From positions 1 to 6,562 of the forward strand of contig CATPBM010000071.1 of NCBI GenBank assembly GCA_955652625.1: a stretch of 6,562 bases of DNA, in the 5' to 3' direction. This stretch comes from an uncultured Steroidobacteraceae bacterium. GTDB lineage: Bacteria > Pseudomonadota > Gammaproteobacteria > Steroidobacterales > Steroidobacteraceae. Of the stretch, positions 1 to 6,482 are shown piece after piece; within the stretch, counting starts at the first letter, position 1; each line of letters opens with the position of its first letter. The translations under genes were made by a program, and so were the position numbers. The notes beneath the pieces are model-generated. The model made no database searches, was not told the DNA's origin, and saw nothing but the letters and a program-made list of their open reading frames with translations.

Positions 1-1240
1 GATAAGCCTCGCTCCGTGACGGGGTCCACGGCTCGCGCCCGCGCACCGCGCGCGCGGCGTTGAGACCCGCGAGGAGGCCCTGGGCGGCGGCCTCCTCGTA
101 GCCGGTCGTGCCGTTGATCTGGCCCGCGAAGAACAGCCCGGCGAGCACGCGCGTCTCGAGCGAGGACGTAAGGTCCCTCGGGTCGAAGAAGTCGTACTCG
201 ATGGCATAGCCCGGGCGCGTCAGGTGAGCGTTCTCCAGGCCCCGGATGCTGCGCACGAACTCGCACTGCGCATCGAATGGCAGGCTGGTCGAGATACCGT
301 TCGGGTACACCTCGTGGGTGTTGAGCCCCTCGGGCTCTATGAAGATCTGGTGTGAGGCCTTGTCCGCGAAGCGCACCACCTTGTCCTCGACCGAGGGGCA
401 GTAGCGCGGGCCGACCCCTTCTATGGCGCCGGTGAACATCGGCGAACGGTCCGTCGCTGCGCGGATGATGGCGTGCGTGCGCTCATTTGTAGCAGTTATG
501 AAACAGTGAACCTGATCCGGGTGCTCATTAGCGCGCCCCAGGAACGAAAACACCGGGGTAGGCAGGTCTCCTGGCTGCGCAGTCATGACCGAGCGGTCGA
601 TGGTGCGGCCGTCGATGCGCGGCGGCGTCCCGGTCTTGAGCCGCGCCACCCGCAGGGGCAGCTCGCGCAGGCGTGCCGCGAGGCGATTGGAGGGCGCATC
701 GCCGGCGCGGCCGCCGGCATGGTTGTCGAGGCCCACGTGAATGCGCCCGCCGAGGAATGTGCCGACGGTCAGCACCACGGCCGGCGCCGAGAAGGTGATG
801 CCCGAGAGGGTGACCACGCCGCACACGCGGTCGCCCTGCACGACGAGGTCCGCGACCTCCTGCTGAAAGAGCCTTAAGCCCGGCTGGTTCTCGATCAGGC
901 CGCGCACCGCCTGGCGATAGAGCTGGCGGTCTGCCTGGGCGCGGGTGGCGCGCACCGCCGGGCCCTTGCTCGCGTTCAGGGTGCGGAACTGGATGCCGGC
1001 CCGGTCCGTCGCCCGCGCCATGGCCCCACCCAGGGCGTCGATCTCGCGCACCAGATGCCCCTTGCCGATGCCGCCCACGGCGGGGTTGCAGCTCATCGAG
1101 CCGACGGTCTCGATGCTCTGGGTGAGGAGCAGCGTACGCGCGCCCATGCGGGCGGCCGCCAGGGCCGCCTCGGTGCCGGCATGGCCGCCGCCCACGACGA
1201 TGACATCGAACGCGGCCGCGGAGCTCTGGTGCTGGTTCAC
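1..1240 (-). CDS. mnmG: MnmG (GidA), tRNA uridine-34 5-carboxymethylaminomethyl synthesis enzyme, 3' end outside window
   Basis: FAD-dependent enzyme that acts with MnmE in the cytoplasm to install the (carboxymethyl)aminomethyl group on wobble U34 of certain tRNAs. About 413 codons are visible; the family is usually near 630 residues, so the C-terminal third lies beyond the left edge. Visible motifs are the N-terminal FAD-binding [10 protein letters not shown] (residues 17-26), [17 protein letters not shown] with Cys51, family signature [11 protein letters not shown] with Cys281, and the second signature [19 protein letters not shown]. Cys51 and Cys281 correspond to E. coli Cys47 and Cys277, both offset by four, which supports the GTG start at 1238-1240. 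The frame is open to position 1. Only a weak purine-rich GGCAGG precedes the GTG. Transcription probably starts from the promoter at 1303-1330, divergent from the hydrolase operon. A patch at 482-533 is much more AT-rich than the rest of the gene, but the protein there stays conserved. Confidence 0.97.
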   Translation of the reverse strand, partial: MNQHQSSAAAFDVIVVGGGHAGTEAALAAARMGARTLLLTQSIETVGSMSCNPAVGGIGKGHLVREIDALGGAMARATDRAGIQFRTLNASKGPAVRATRAQADRQLYRQAVRGLIENQPGLRLFQQEVADLVVQGDRVCGVVTLSGITFSAPAVVLTVGTFLGGRIHVGLDNHAGGRAGDAPSNRLAARLRELPLRVARLKTGTPPRIDGRTIDRSVMTAQPGDLPTPVFSFLGRANEHPDQVHCFITATNERTHAIIRAATDRSPMFTGAIEGVGPRYCPSVEDKVVRFADKASHQIFIEPEGLNTHEVYPNGISTSLPFDAQCEFVRSIRGLENAHLTRPGYAIEYDFFDPRDLTSSLETRVLAGLFFAGQINGTTGYEEAAAQGLLAGLNAARAVRGREPWTPSRSEAY

Positions 1241-1262
1241 GTGTATTGCAACTTGCTGCCTG

Positions 1263-1296
1263 CCCGCGCGACGCGCGTACGGCAGTGGTGCGCGGG
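1263..1296 (-). other. Inverted repeat at the 5' end of the predicted mnmG leader
   Basis: CCCGCGC at 1263-1269 is perfectly complementary to GCGCGGG at 1290-1296, a 7-bp all-GC stem with a 20-nt loop. Given the predicted start site it would form the extreme 5' end of the mnmG mRNA. It could protect the transcript or affect initiation, but such repeats arise easily by chance in DNA this rich in CG dinucleotides. Confidence 0.25.
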
Positions 1297-1302
1297 ACGC
1301 GT

Positions 1303-1330
1303 ATTGTAGGGTGGCGAAGCGCGCGAACAA
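1303..1330 (-). promoter_or_regulatory. Probable sigma70-type promoter of mnmG
   Basis: Read on the minus strand there is TTGTTC (1325-1330) as the -35 box, a 16-bp spacer, and TACAAT (1303-1308) as the -10 box, five of six matches to TATAAT. Transcription would start near 1296, leaving a leader of about 55 nt before the GTG of mnmG. It stands out because the surrounding DNA is GC-rich. Motif match only. Confidence 0.5.
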
Positions 1331-1387
1331 GAGCGGCCTTGCTATTCTCGAAGCCTGTGAGCCCGCCTCCCGGATCGAAAGCCTCGC

Positions 1388-2863
1388 ATGCCCCCTCTTA
1401 GGACGCTGCTCCCCGGCGTCCTGTTGCTGCTGGGACTCCTGTCCCGGGCGGCTGCCGCGGAAGCGCCCCTGAGGCTCGGCCCCTGCGAGCTCGAGCACCC
1501 CCTGCGCCTCACGGTGCTGCCGGCGGAGTGCGGGGTGTTGCAGGTCGCGGAAAACCCGCAGGATCCGGCCGGCCGGCACATCGGCCTGCACGTCGCGCGA
1601 GTGAGCGCGATCAGCCGCAGCAAGCAGCCCGATCCGCTCTTCGTTCTCGCGGGCGGTCCCGGGGCATCGGCGCAGTCGTTCTACGCAAGCGTCGCGTCGG
1701 CGTTCGCGCGCGTGCGCCGCGATCGGGACATCGTGCTCGTCGATCAACGCGGCACCGGGCAATCGAACCCTCTGGTGTGTGCGCAGGATGAGGACTTCCT
1801 GCTGCACGCCACCGATGCGCAGATCGCCGCCAGCACACGCCGCTGCCTCGCAGACCTCGGTGCACGCGCCAGCGTCGCGTACTACACGACCAGTGTGGCC
1901 GTCGCGGATCTGGAGCGTGTGCGTGCTGCGCTGGGGTACGAGCGCATCAACTTGTACGGCGCCTCCTACGGCACGCGCGTGGCGCAGCACTACCTGCGGC
2001 GCTTCCCGCAGCGCACCCGCAGCGTGATCCTGGACGGCGTCGTGCCGGTGGGAGTGGCGCTCGGGCCGCGCACGCCGCTCGATGCCGAGAATGCCCTCGT
2101 GGACATCCTCGCGCGCTGCGCGCATGACAACACCTGCCACGCCGCGTTCGGCGATCCACTCGCCGACTACCGCGCCGTGCGCGCCGCCGTGGCGAGTCAC
2201 GCCGTGGCGGTGAGCGTGCCCGATCCTGCGAGCGGCGCGCGGGTGAGCCTGGACTTCGGCCCCGAGCAGCTGGCGACGGTGCTGCGCCTGGCGAGCTACA
2301 CCGCGGAATACGCCGCGCTCCTGCCGCTGCTGCTCGACGCCGCGGCGGCGCACCGCGACTACGCGCCGCTCGCCGCGCAGTTCCTGCTTGCCGAGCGCGC
2401 CTACGGGGAGACGCTCGCCACCGGCATGCACAACAGCGTGGTCTGCGCCGAGGACGTGCCGTTCTGGGATGCGCGCACCATCGACCGCGCGCGCCTGGCG
2501 GGGACCTTTCTCGGCACGACACAGATCGACGGGCTCGCGAGCGTGTGCCGCATCTGGCCGCGCGGGCCGGTGGACGCGGACTTCCACGCGCCGCTTCACA
2601 GCGACGTGCCGGCGCTGCTGCTCTCTGGCAGTGATGATCCCGCGACGCCGCCGGCGCTCGCGCGCGAGGTGGCGCAGGCCTTCACGCACGCGGTGTCGAT
2701 CGTGCTCGCCGGTTTCGGTCACGGGCAGCTGACCGCACCGTGCATGGACCGGGTGCTGGCGCAGTTCCTCGCGCGGGCGTCCGCCGACGGGCTCGACCTC
2801 TCCTGCACGCAGCGCGCGCGCCCGCTGCCATTCTTCACCACCCTCAACGGCCCGCCACCGTGA
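1388..2863 (+). CDS. Exported alpha/beta hydrolase, S33 / TAP-like peptidase family
   Basis: Serine hydrolase of 491 residues resembling prolyl/tripeptidyl aminopeptidases of the S33 (TAP-like) group, which release N-terminal amino acids or short peptides; the real substrate cannot be read from the sequence. A hydrophobic leader (residues 1-24, VLLLLGLL then Ala-rich) predicts Sec export to the periplasm. The catalytic parts are in family order: oxyanion-hole GGPG (89-92), [10 protein letters not shown] (117-126), nucleophile elbow GASYG with Ser193, [10 protein letters not shown] with probable acid Asp417, and GFGHG with His445. A lid-like insert lies between Ser193 and Asp417. The predicted mature chain has ten cysteines, an even number that suits disulfides in an oxidising compartment. 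The ATG at 1388 was chosen because it gives the complete signal peptide; the ribosome-binding site is weak. A TATTCT at 1343-1348 could be a -10 box but lacks a good -35. The stop codon overlaps the start of the ABC ATPase gene, so the three genes probably form one operon. Confidence 0.9.
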   Translation: MPPLRTLLPGVLLLLGLLSRAAAAEAPLRLGPCELEHPLRLTVLPAECGVLQVAENPQDPAGRHIGLHVARVSAISRSKQPDPLFVLAGGPGASAQSFYASVASAFARVRRDRDIVLVDQRGTGQSNPLVCAQDEDFLLHATDAQIAASTRRCLADLGARASVAYYTTSVAVADLERVRAALGYERINLYGASYGTRVAQHYLRRFPQRTRSVILDGVVPVGVALGPRTPLDAENALVDILARCAHDNTCHAAFGDPLADYRAVRAAVASHAVAVSVPDPASGARVSLDFGPEQLATVLRLASYTAEYAALLPLLLDAAAAHRDYAPLAAQFLLAERAYGETLATGMHNSVVCAEDVPFWDARTIDRARLAGTFLGTTQIDGLASVCRIWPRGPVDADFHAPLHSDVPALLLSGSDDPATPPALAREVAQAFTHAVSIVLAGFGHGQLTAPCMDRVLAQFLARASADGLDLSCTQRARPLPFFTTLNGPPP

Positions 2864-3582
2864 TCGAAGCGCAACACCTTTCCAAGCGCTTTGGCGCGGT
2901 GGTGGCGGTGCGCGAGGTCAGCCTGCGCGCCGCCGATGGCCGCATCACCGGGCTCTTAGGTCCCAACGGCGCCGGCAAGTCCACCACTTTGCGCATGCTC
3001 TACACCGTGCTGCGGCCGGACACCGGCGACGCCCTCATCGACGGGTACAGCGCGGTGCGCACCCCGCTCGAGGCGGCGCGGCGCCTGGGAGTGCTGGCGC
3101 AGGGCGGCGGGATCTACCCGAACCTCACCGCGCGCGAGAACATCCTGTATTTTGCACGCCTGCACGGGCTGGCGCGCGCGCAAGGCCGCTCGCGCACCGC
3201 CGAGTTGATCGCGCTTCTGGAGATGGAGCAGTTCGCCGACCGCCGGGCCAAGGGCTTCTCGCAGGGCGAGCGTATCAAGACGGCGCTGGCGCGCGCACTC
3301 GTGCACCGTCCGCGCAACGTGCTCCTGGACGAGCCGACCAACGGGCTGGATGTCATGGCGGTGCGCACGCTGCGGCGCCTCCTGGGGTCGCTGCGCGACG
3401 CGGGCCACTGCGTGCTGTTCTCCAGCCACGTGATGCAGGAAGTGAGCGCGCTCTGCGATGAGGTCGTGGTGATCGCCGCAGGCACCGTGCTCGCGAGCGG
3501 CACTCCCGAGGCCATACGCGCCGGCAGCGGCACTCTCGAGGAGGCATTCGTGAGGCTGATCGGCGGCGCGGAGATCTCCTAG
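2860..3582 (+). CDS. natA: ABC transporter ATP-binding protein, NatA-like
   Basis: Cytoplasmic ATPase subunit, 240 residues, that would power the permease encoded immediately downstream. Visible in order: Walker [10 protein letters not shown] (34-42), Gln81 as likely Q-loop residue before [10 protein letters not shown], signature FSQGERIK (133-140) in place of canonical LSGGQ, Walker B VLLDEP with Glu158, D-loop GLD (162-164) and switch His190 in SSHVMQEV. All catalytic elements are present, so it should be active. SQGE-type signatures are usual, as I recall, in the NatA Na+ efflux group and related drug exporters. The GTG at 2860 was chosen because it gives the normal ABC N-terminus ([11 protein letters not shown]); the open frame extends upstream to 2740, but that part overlaps the hydrolase and has no ABC character. 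The GTG shares GTGA with the hydrolase stop, which points to translational coupling, consistent with no evident Shine-Dalgarno. The NatA assignment rests on remembered similarity, and the substrate (Na+, drug or other) is unproven. Confidence 0.9.
   Translation: MIEAQHLSKRFGAVVAVREVSLRAADGRITGLLGPNGAGKSTTLRMLYTVLRPDTGDALIDGYSAVRTPLEAARRLGVLAQGGGIYPNLTARENILYFARLHGLARAQGRSRTAELIALLEMEQFADRRAKGFSQGERIKTALARALVHRPRNVLLDEPTNGLDVMAVRTLRRLLGSLRDAGHCVLFSSHVMQEVSALCDEVVVIAAGTVLASGTPEAIRAGSGTLEEAFVRLIGGAEIS
3570..3573 (+). promoter_or_regulatory. Ribosome-binding site for the NatB-like permease
   Basis: GGAG lies nine bases before the GTG at 3583 and supports that start. It sits inside the perfect 10-bp palindrome GGAGATCTCC (3570-3579) within the last codons of the ATPase gene. 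Confidence 0.6.
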
Positions 3583-4761
3583 GTGCGCGCGATTCTCACG
3601 GTGTTCGCCAAGGAGTTTCGCGAGAACCTGCGCGAGCGGCGCACCCTGTTCTCGGCACTCATCCTGGGTCCGCTGCTCGGTCCGCTGCTGTTCGCAGGCG
3701 GCCTGTCGCTCGAGCTCAGCCGCGGCTCGCGCGAAGGCGAGCGCCCCGTGGCGCTGGCGGTCGCGCATGGTGAGCGCGCTCCGAACCTGCTCGCCTTCCT
3801 GCGTCAGTACGGCGTGGCGGTCACGCCCGTGGACTACGATGCGGCCGCGGCACGCGCCGCGGTGCTCTCTCACCGGCATGCACAGGTGCTGGCGGTGAGC
3901 GCGGACTTCGGCGCGCGCCTCAGGGAGGGCAAGCCCGCGCCGCTGGCGCTGTACGCGGATGCGTCGGATCTTGCGGCCGCCGGCGATGCGGCGCGCGTGC
4001 GCGCGCTCCTTGGCCAGTACGGCGCGCTGCTCGCGCGGCTGCGGGTCGCCGGGCGCGGCATCGATCCGCTGCTCCTGGTGCCGGTCGCGGTGCAGGACAT
4101 GGACGTGTCCACCCCCGCGACGCGTTCGGTGCTGGCGCTCGGCACCCTGAGTTACCTGGTGCTGCTGACGATGCTGATGGGCGGCATGTACCTCGCCATC
4201 GACGCCACCGCCGGGGAGCGCGAGCGCGGCTCGCTCGAACCGCTGCTGACGGTGCCGGTGCCTCGCGCGCAGCTGATTTTCGGCAAGATACTCGCGACCT
4301 GCGCCTACATGACGGCATCGCTCACCCTCACGGTCATGGTGTTCGCGATCGTATTGCGCTTCGCGGGGCTGGAGCGCCTGGGGATGAGTGTCAACTTCGG
4401 CCCATGGGCGGCGGCGCGCGTGATCCTTTGCTGCCTGCCCCTCGTGCCCCTCGGTGCGGCGCTCATGACCATCGTCGCGGCCTACACGCGCAGCTACCGC
4501 GAGGCGCAGACCTGGCTCGGACTGACGCTGCTGGTGCCGACGCTGCCGCTGGTGTTTGCCGGAGTGCTGGGTCTGCGCCCGCGGCTTGCGCTCATGGCGG
4601 TGCCCTCGCTCAGCCAGCATTTCCTCATCACGAGCCTGCTGCGCGAGGAGCCCATCCCGCTGAGCTTTCTCCTGCTGTCGGTTGCGGCCACCCTGGCGCT
4701 CGGCGCGCTGCTGATCGGCGTGGCCGGTCGGCTCTACCGGCGCGAAGCGCTGCTCGGATGA
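3583..4761 (+). CDS. natB: ABC transporter permease, NatB-like (ABC-2 type)
   Basis: Membrane subunit of 392 residues partnering the upstream ATPase. Architecture fits the NatB/ABC-2 exporter type: a basic cytoplasmic N-terminus (KEFRENLRERR, 10-20), one membrane segment (about 22-42), a large soluble presumably extracytoplasmic domain (about 45-180), then a C-terminal bundle of roughly five membrane segments (about 185-206, 232-258, 278-300, 311-332, 358-382). The segment DATAGERERGSLEPLLTVPV (207-226) after the first helix of the bundle is the conserved cytoplasmic motif of this family and is thought to contact the ATPase. Start is GTG at 3583, directly after the ATPase stop (zero spacing), with GGAG nine bases upstream. 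The last 28 bp overlap the end of the convergent minus-strand gene. In Bacillus NatAB exports Na+; whether that holds here is not visible, and a drug or lipid substrate is equally possible. Confidence 0.88.
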   Translation: MRAILTVFAKEFRENLRERRTLFSALILGPLLGPLLFAGGLSLELSRGSREGERPVALAVAHGERAPNLLAFLRQYGVAVTPVDYDAAAARAAVLSHRHAQVLAVSADFGARLREGKPAPLALYADASDLAAAGDAARVRALLGQYGALLARLRVAGRGIDPLLLVPVAVQDMDVSTPATRSVLALGTLSYLVLLTMLMGGMYLAIDATAGERERGSLEPLLTVPVPRAQLIFGKILATCAYMTASLTLTVMVFAIVLRFAGLERLGMSVNFGPWAAARVILCCLPLVPLGAALMTIVAAYTRSYREAQTWLGLTLLVPTLPLVFAGVLGLRPRLALMAVPSLSQHFLITSLLREEPIPLSFLLLSVAATLALGALLIGVAGRLYRREALLG

Positions 4762-5156
4762 GGTTTGCCGGCCGCGGCCTTGGCGTCAGCGAGCAGGGCG
4801 TGGAGGCTCGCGGCGTTCAGGTCCGCGAACTCGCGCGCCTCGACTTCGTAGCAGTTGTTCCAGTAGCCGCGCCGCAGGCACTCGAGGAGGTAGCGCGCCA
4901 CGCTGAGCCTGCCGCAGCGCCACTGCCGCACGACGTGCCAGTACTCGTGCAGCATGAGCCAGGGGTTGGCGAAGAATTCCTCGGCAGTGCCGCGCAGGTA
5001 GATGCGCTCGGGGCGCGTAGTCGCCACGGCGCGGCCGTGCAGGCGTGCATACCAGGAGTGCTCGATCACGCGTACCCCGCTCACGGGTGCCCCGAGCAGC
5101 CGCTCGAGGCAGCCCCTGACGGTATCCGGCAGGGCGGCGGCGCGTGCGCGTTTCAT
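4734..5156 (-). CDS. Small DUF4157-like putative zinc metallopeptidase (HExxH)
   Basis: Predicted 140-residue protein without signal peptide or membrane segment. The centre reads LMLHEYWHVVRQW (67-79): His70, Glu71 and His74 form an HExxH zinc motif, and Glu104 or Glu106 in NCYEVEAREFA could be the third ligand, as in gluzincin-type or DUF4157 proteins. The preceding SGVRVIEHS...RIYLRGTAEEF also follows the DUF4157 pattern, in which a short strand-rich part leads into the HExxH helix. Function is unknown; a peptidase role is inferred from the motif. The ATG at 5156 was chosen because it falls 10 bp after the stop of the upstream CheD-like gene; the frame stays open to 5264, but that extension would lie inside that gene. 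The ribosome-binding site is weak, so coupling to the upstream gene is likely. The TAG at 4734-4736 lies within the permease gene (28-bp convergent overlap). The competing plus-strand open frame across this region shows no recognisable domain. Confidence 0.72.
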   Translation of the reverse strand: MKRARAAALPDTVRGCLERLLGAPVSGVRVIEHSWYARLHGRAVATTRPERIYLRGTAEEFFANPWLMLHEYWHVVRQWRCGRLSVARYLLECLRRGYWNNCYEVEAREFADLNAASLHALLADAKAAAGKPHPSSASRR

Positions 5157-5166
5157 GCGCGGCTGC

Positions 5167-5619
5167 TCAGGTGCGTGTGTGCACCCAGCCCATGCTCGGG
5201 CGAAAGCGCAGCGTTCGGGCGGGACCGGAGGCGATGTCTTCGGGCAGCAGCGCCACGCCGGCATCCTCCAGATAGTGCTTCACCAGCGCCAGCACCGTCT
5301 CGCACGCCGGGCGTGCCTGCGCCGCGTCCGCCAGGTGCACCACGATGCGCGCCTGCAAATGGCGCGCCGCCGGGGCGGCCTCGCGCAGCGCCTCGAGGCA
5401 GCGGTCGAGCAGTAGCAGCTCGGTGGCAAGCGTCGTGTCGGTCACGTCGGCGGGCTTGGAGGTCCTGAGGATGCAGCGCAGGTGCAGGAGCGCGCCGGCT
5501 TCCTCGGCGGCGTCGTAAACGCATACCGCGAGCGCCGAGTGCAACTCGGTGATCAGCAACGCCTCGCCGCGGGTAATCTCGAAACGGTCGGGGGCGACAT
5601 GGATGTCCCGGCTTTCCAT
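5167..5619 (-). CDS. CheD-like protein lacking the catalytic cysteine
   Basis: Predicted 150-residue soluble protein resembling CheD, the chemoreceptor glutamine deamidase. DIHVAPDRFEIT (5-16) matches the first CheD strands, SALAVCVYD (28-36) the nucleophile strand, GALLHLRCIL (42-51) the histidine segment, and ALVKHYLEDAGVALLPEDI followed by RTLRFRPSMGWVHTRT the CheD C-terminus. In CheD the nucleophile motif reads roughly TLGLGSC with Cys 17 residues before the His (Thermotoga Cys27 and His44, from memory). Here His46 is kept, but position 29 is Ala and the GLGSC loop reads ELHSA, so deamidase activity is unlikely. The ATG at 5619 gives the usual CheD N-terminus; a GGAAGG lies 13 bases upstream, and a start at 5653 (MLARREG) is also possible. 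It is probably cotranscribed with the metallopeptidase-like gene 10 bp downstream. No other chemotaxis gene is in the window. The family call is by eye. Confidence 0.68.
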   Translation of the reverse strand: MESRDIHVAPDRFEITRGEALLITELHSALAVCVYDAAEEAGALLHLRCILRTSKPADVTDTTLATELLLLDRCLEALREAAPAARHLQARIVVHLADAAQARPACETVLALVKHYLEDAGVALLPEDIASGPARTLRFRPSMGWVHTRT

Positions 5620-5697
5620 GCGCTGTTGTATACCTTCCCGCCGCGCGAGCATGTGCGCCTGCCTGCCCAAACTATGAACTGCCGCACGAAGCATGCG

Positions 5698-5703
5698 TAG
5701 AAT
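5698..5703 (+). promoter_or_regulatory. Candidate -10 box upstream of the SIMPL gene
   Basis: TAGAAT (five of six to TATAAT) directly abuts the first possible ATG of the SIMPL gene, with no convincing -35 at 16-18 bp. If used, transcription would begin near 5710, so translation would start leaderless at 5710 or, more likely, at 5737. It lies in the 84-bp spacer that also serves the divergent CheD-like gene. Confidence 0.35.
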
Positions 5704-6447
5704 ATGCGAATGCGTACCGCCGCACCTGGAAACATCATGCAGCTCGTTGCGGGCGTGTGCGCCTGCGCAGCCCTCGCACCCGCGCTGGCGCAATCACCGC
5801 CGGTGTCGTCGATTCGCGTCACTGGCGATGCGAAAGTGACCGCCAGGCCCGATCGCGTGCAGATTGACATCGGCGTGACGACGCACGCGGTTACCTCCCA
5901 GGAGGCGGCCATGCAGAACGCGCGTGCGGTGGATACGGTGCTCAGCTCGGTGCGCAAGGCCACCGGCCCCGGCGCGGTGCTCAAGACCATCAGCTATTCG
6001 CTCAATCCCAACTACCAGTACCACCCGAGCGGCGGGCAGCCGACCATCGACGGCTACACGGCGCTGAACGTGGTGCAGGTGACCCTGGATGACCTCGGGA
6101 AAATCGGCAGCTGCATCGACGGCGCCACCCAGGCCGGCGCCAATCGCGTGCAGGGCATTCAGTTCACCCTGCGCGATCAGGACGCGGTGCGCGCCCAAGC
6201 CCTGCGCGAGGCGGCCGGCCGCGCGCGCAAAGAGGCCGACGTGCTCGCCGCGGCGCTCGGACTGAAGGTCGTGCGGGTATTGACCGTCGAGGAGAACAGC
6301 CCGCGGGTGATGCCGGTACGCATGTATGGCGACGCGCGCACCATGGCGACCGCCAACGCGGCCCCGGCGACACCGGTCGAGGGGGGGACGCTGGAAGTCA
6401 CGGCAGATGTGACGCTCAGCGTAGAGGTCAGCCCGGCGGGCCGGTAG
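5704..6447 (+). CDS. SIMPL-domain (DUF541) exported protein
   Basis: Predicted 247-residue exported protein of the SIMPL/DUF541 family (relatives include E. coli YggE and the BP26 antigen of Brucella), periplasmic or surface proteins of unclear function, some linked to oxidative-stress tolerance. The N-terminus has Arg2 and Arg4, a hydrophobic stretch and a likely cleavage after ALA (residue 29), leaving Gln-Ser-Pro. The mature part opens with the hallmark IRVTGDAKVTARPDRVQIDI (37-56), then SQEAAMQNARAVDTVLSSVR, the SYSLNPNYQY strand, DGYTALNVVQV, GANRVQGIQFTL, the ALREAAGRARKEADVLAAAL helix (about 165-185) and a final TLEVTADVTLSVEV strand. Length is normal. The start is uncertain: ATGs at 5704, 5710 and 5737 are in frame. 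The first two give a positively charged signal-peptide n-region; the third has GGAA about seven bases upstream but begins MQLVAGV with no positive charge. A candidate -10 box abutting 5704 would favour the later starts. A CBS-domain gene follows after 35 bp. Confidence 0.9.
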   Translation: MRMRTAAPGNIMQLVAGVCACAALAPALAQSPPVSSIRVTGDAKVTARPDRVQIDIGVTTHAVTSQEAAMQNARAVDTVLSSVRKATGPGAVLKTISYSLNPNYQYHPSGGQPTIDGYTALNVVQVTLDDLGKIGSCIDGATQAGANRVQGIQFTLRDQDAVRAQALREAAGRARKEADVLAAALGLKVVRVLTVEENSPRVMPVRMYGDARTMATANAAPATPVEGGTLEVTADVTLSVEVSPAGR

Positions 6448-6469
6448 CTTGCAGCATTCATCAGGAGCA

Positions 6470-6474
6470 GGAGG
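6470..6474 (+). promoter_or_regulatory. Ribosome-binding site for the CBS-domain gene
   Basis: GGAGG eight bases before the GTG at 6483, within a purine-rich run. It is the strongest Shine-Dalgarno sequence I found in the window and decides the GTG start. Confidence 0.75.
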
Positions 6475-6482
6475 GAGAGGCC

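Noticed and set aside
1..60. Possible frameshift at the GC-repetitive left end of mnmG
   Set aside because: Careful re-reading of the CG run gives an in-frame continuation ([21 protein letters not shown]) that matches the MnmG family.
133..140. Unusual ABC signature SQGERIKT in the ATPase (protein residues 136-141 region) as a sign of a dead ATPase
   Set aside because: SQGE-type signatures are, as I recall, normal for NatA-like ATPases, and Walker A, Walker B, D-loop and H-loop are intact. The coordinates given here are protein residues, not window bases; the bases are about 3256-3279.
473..877. 134-codon plus-strand open frame over mnmG
   Set aside because: It is a shadow of mnmG. The minus-strand frame matches MnmG along its whole length, including the catalytic Cys281.
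945..1472. 175-codon plus-strand open frame spanning the mnmG start region and the divergent promoter
   Set aside because: It has no motif, overlaps a certain gene on the other strand and runs into the hydrolase signal peptide in another frame.
2740..2859. N-terminal extension of the ABC ATPase from the ATG at 2740
   Set aside because: These 40 codons lie inside the hydrolase gene in another frame and have no ABC character. The GTG at 2860 gives the standard N-terminus and a stop/start overlap.
2956..4620. 554-codon open frame on the minus strand, antisense to the ABC ATPase and permease genes
   Set aside because: Its product is a low-complexity Arg/His/Gln/Glu-rich string with no fold or motif, as expected from the antisense of a GC-rich gene, while the plus strand encodes complete ABC motifs.
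5157..5264. 36-codon N-terminal extension of the DUF4157-like protein
   Set aside because: It would overlap most of the 3' third of the CheD-like gene. The ATG at 5156, 10 bp after that gene's stop, is the natural operon start.
4404..5468. 354-codon plus-strand open frame spanning the permease end and the two minus-strand genes
   Set aside because: The product is Ala/Pro/Arg/Gly-rich without recognisable domains. The opposite strand has an HExxH protein and a CheD-like protein with coherent structure.
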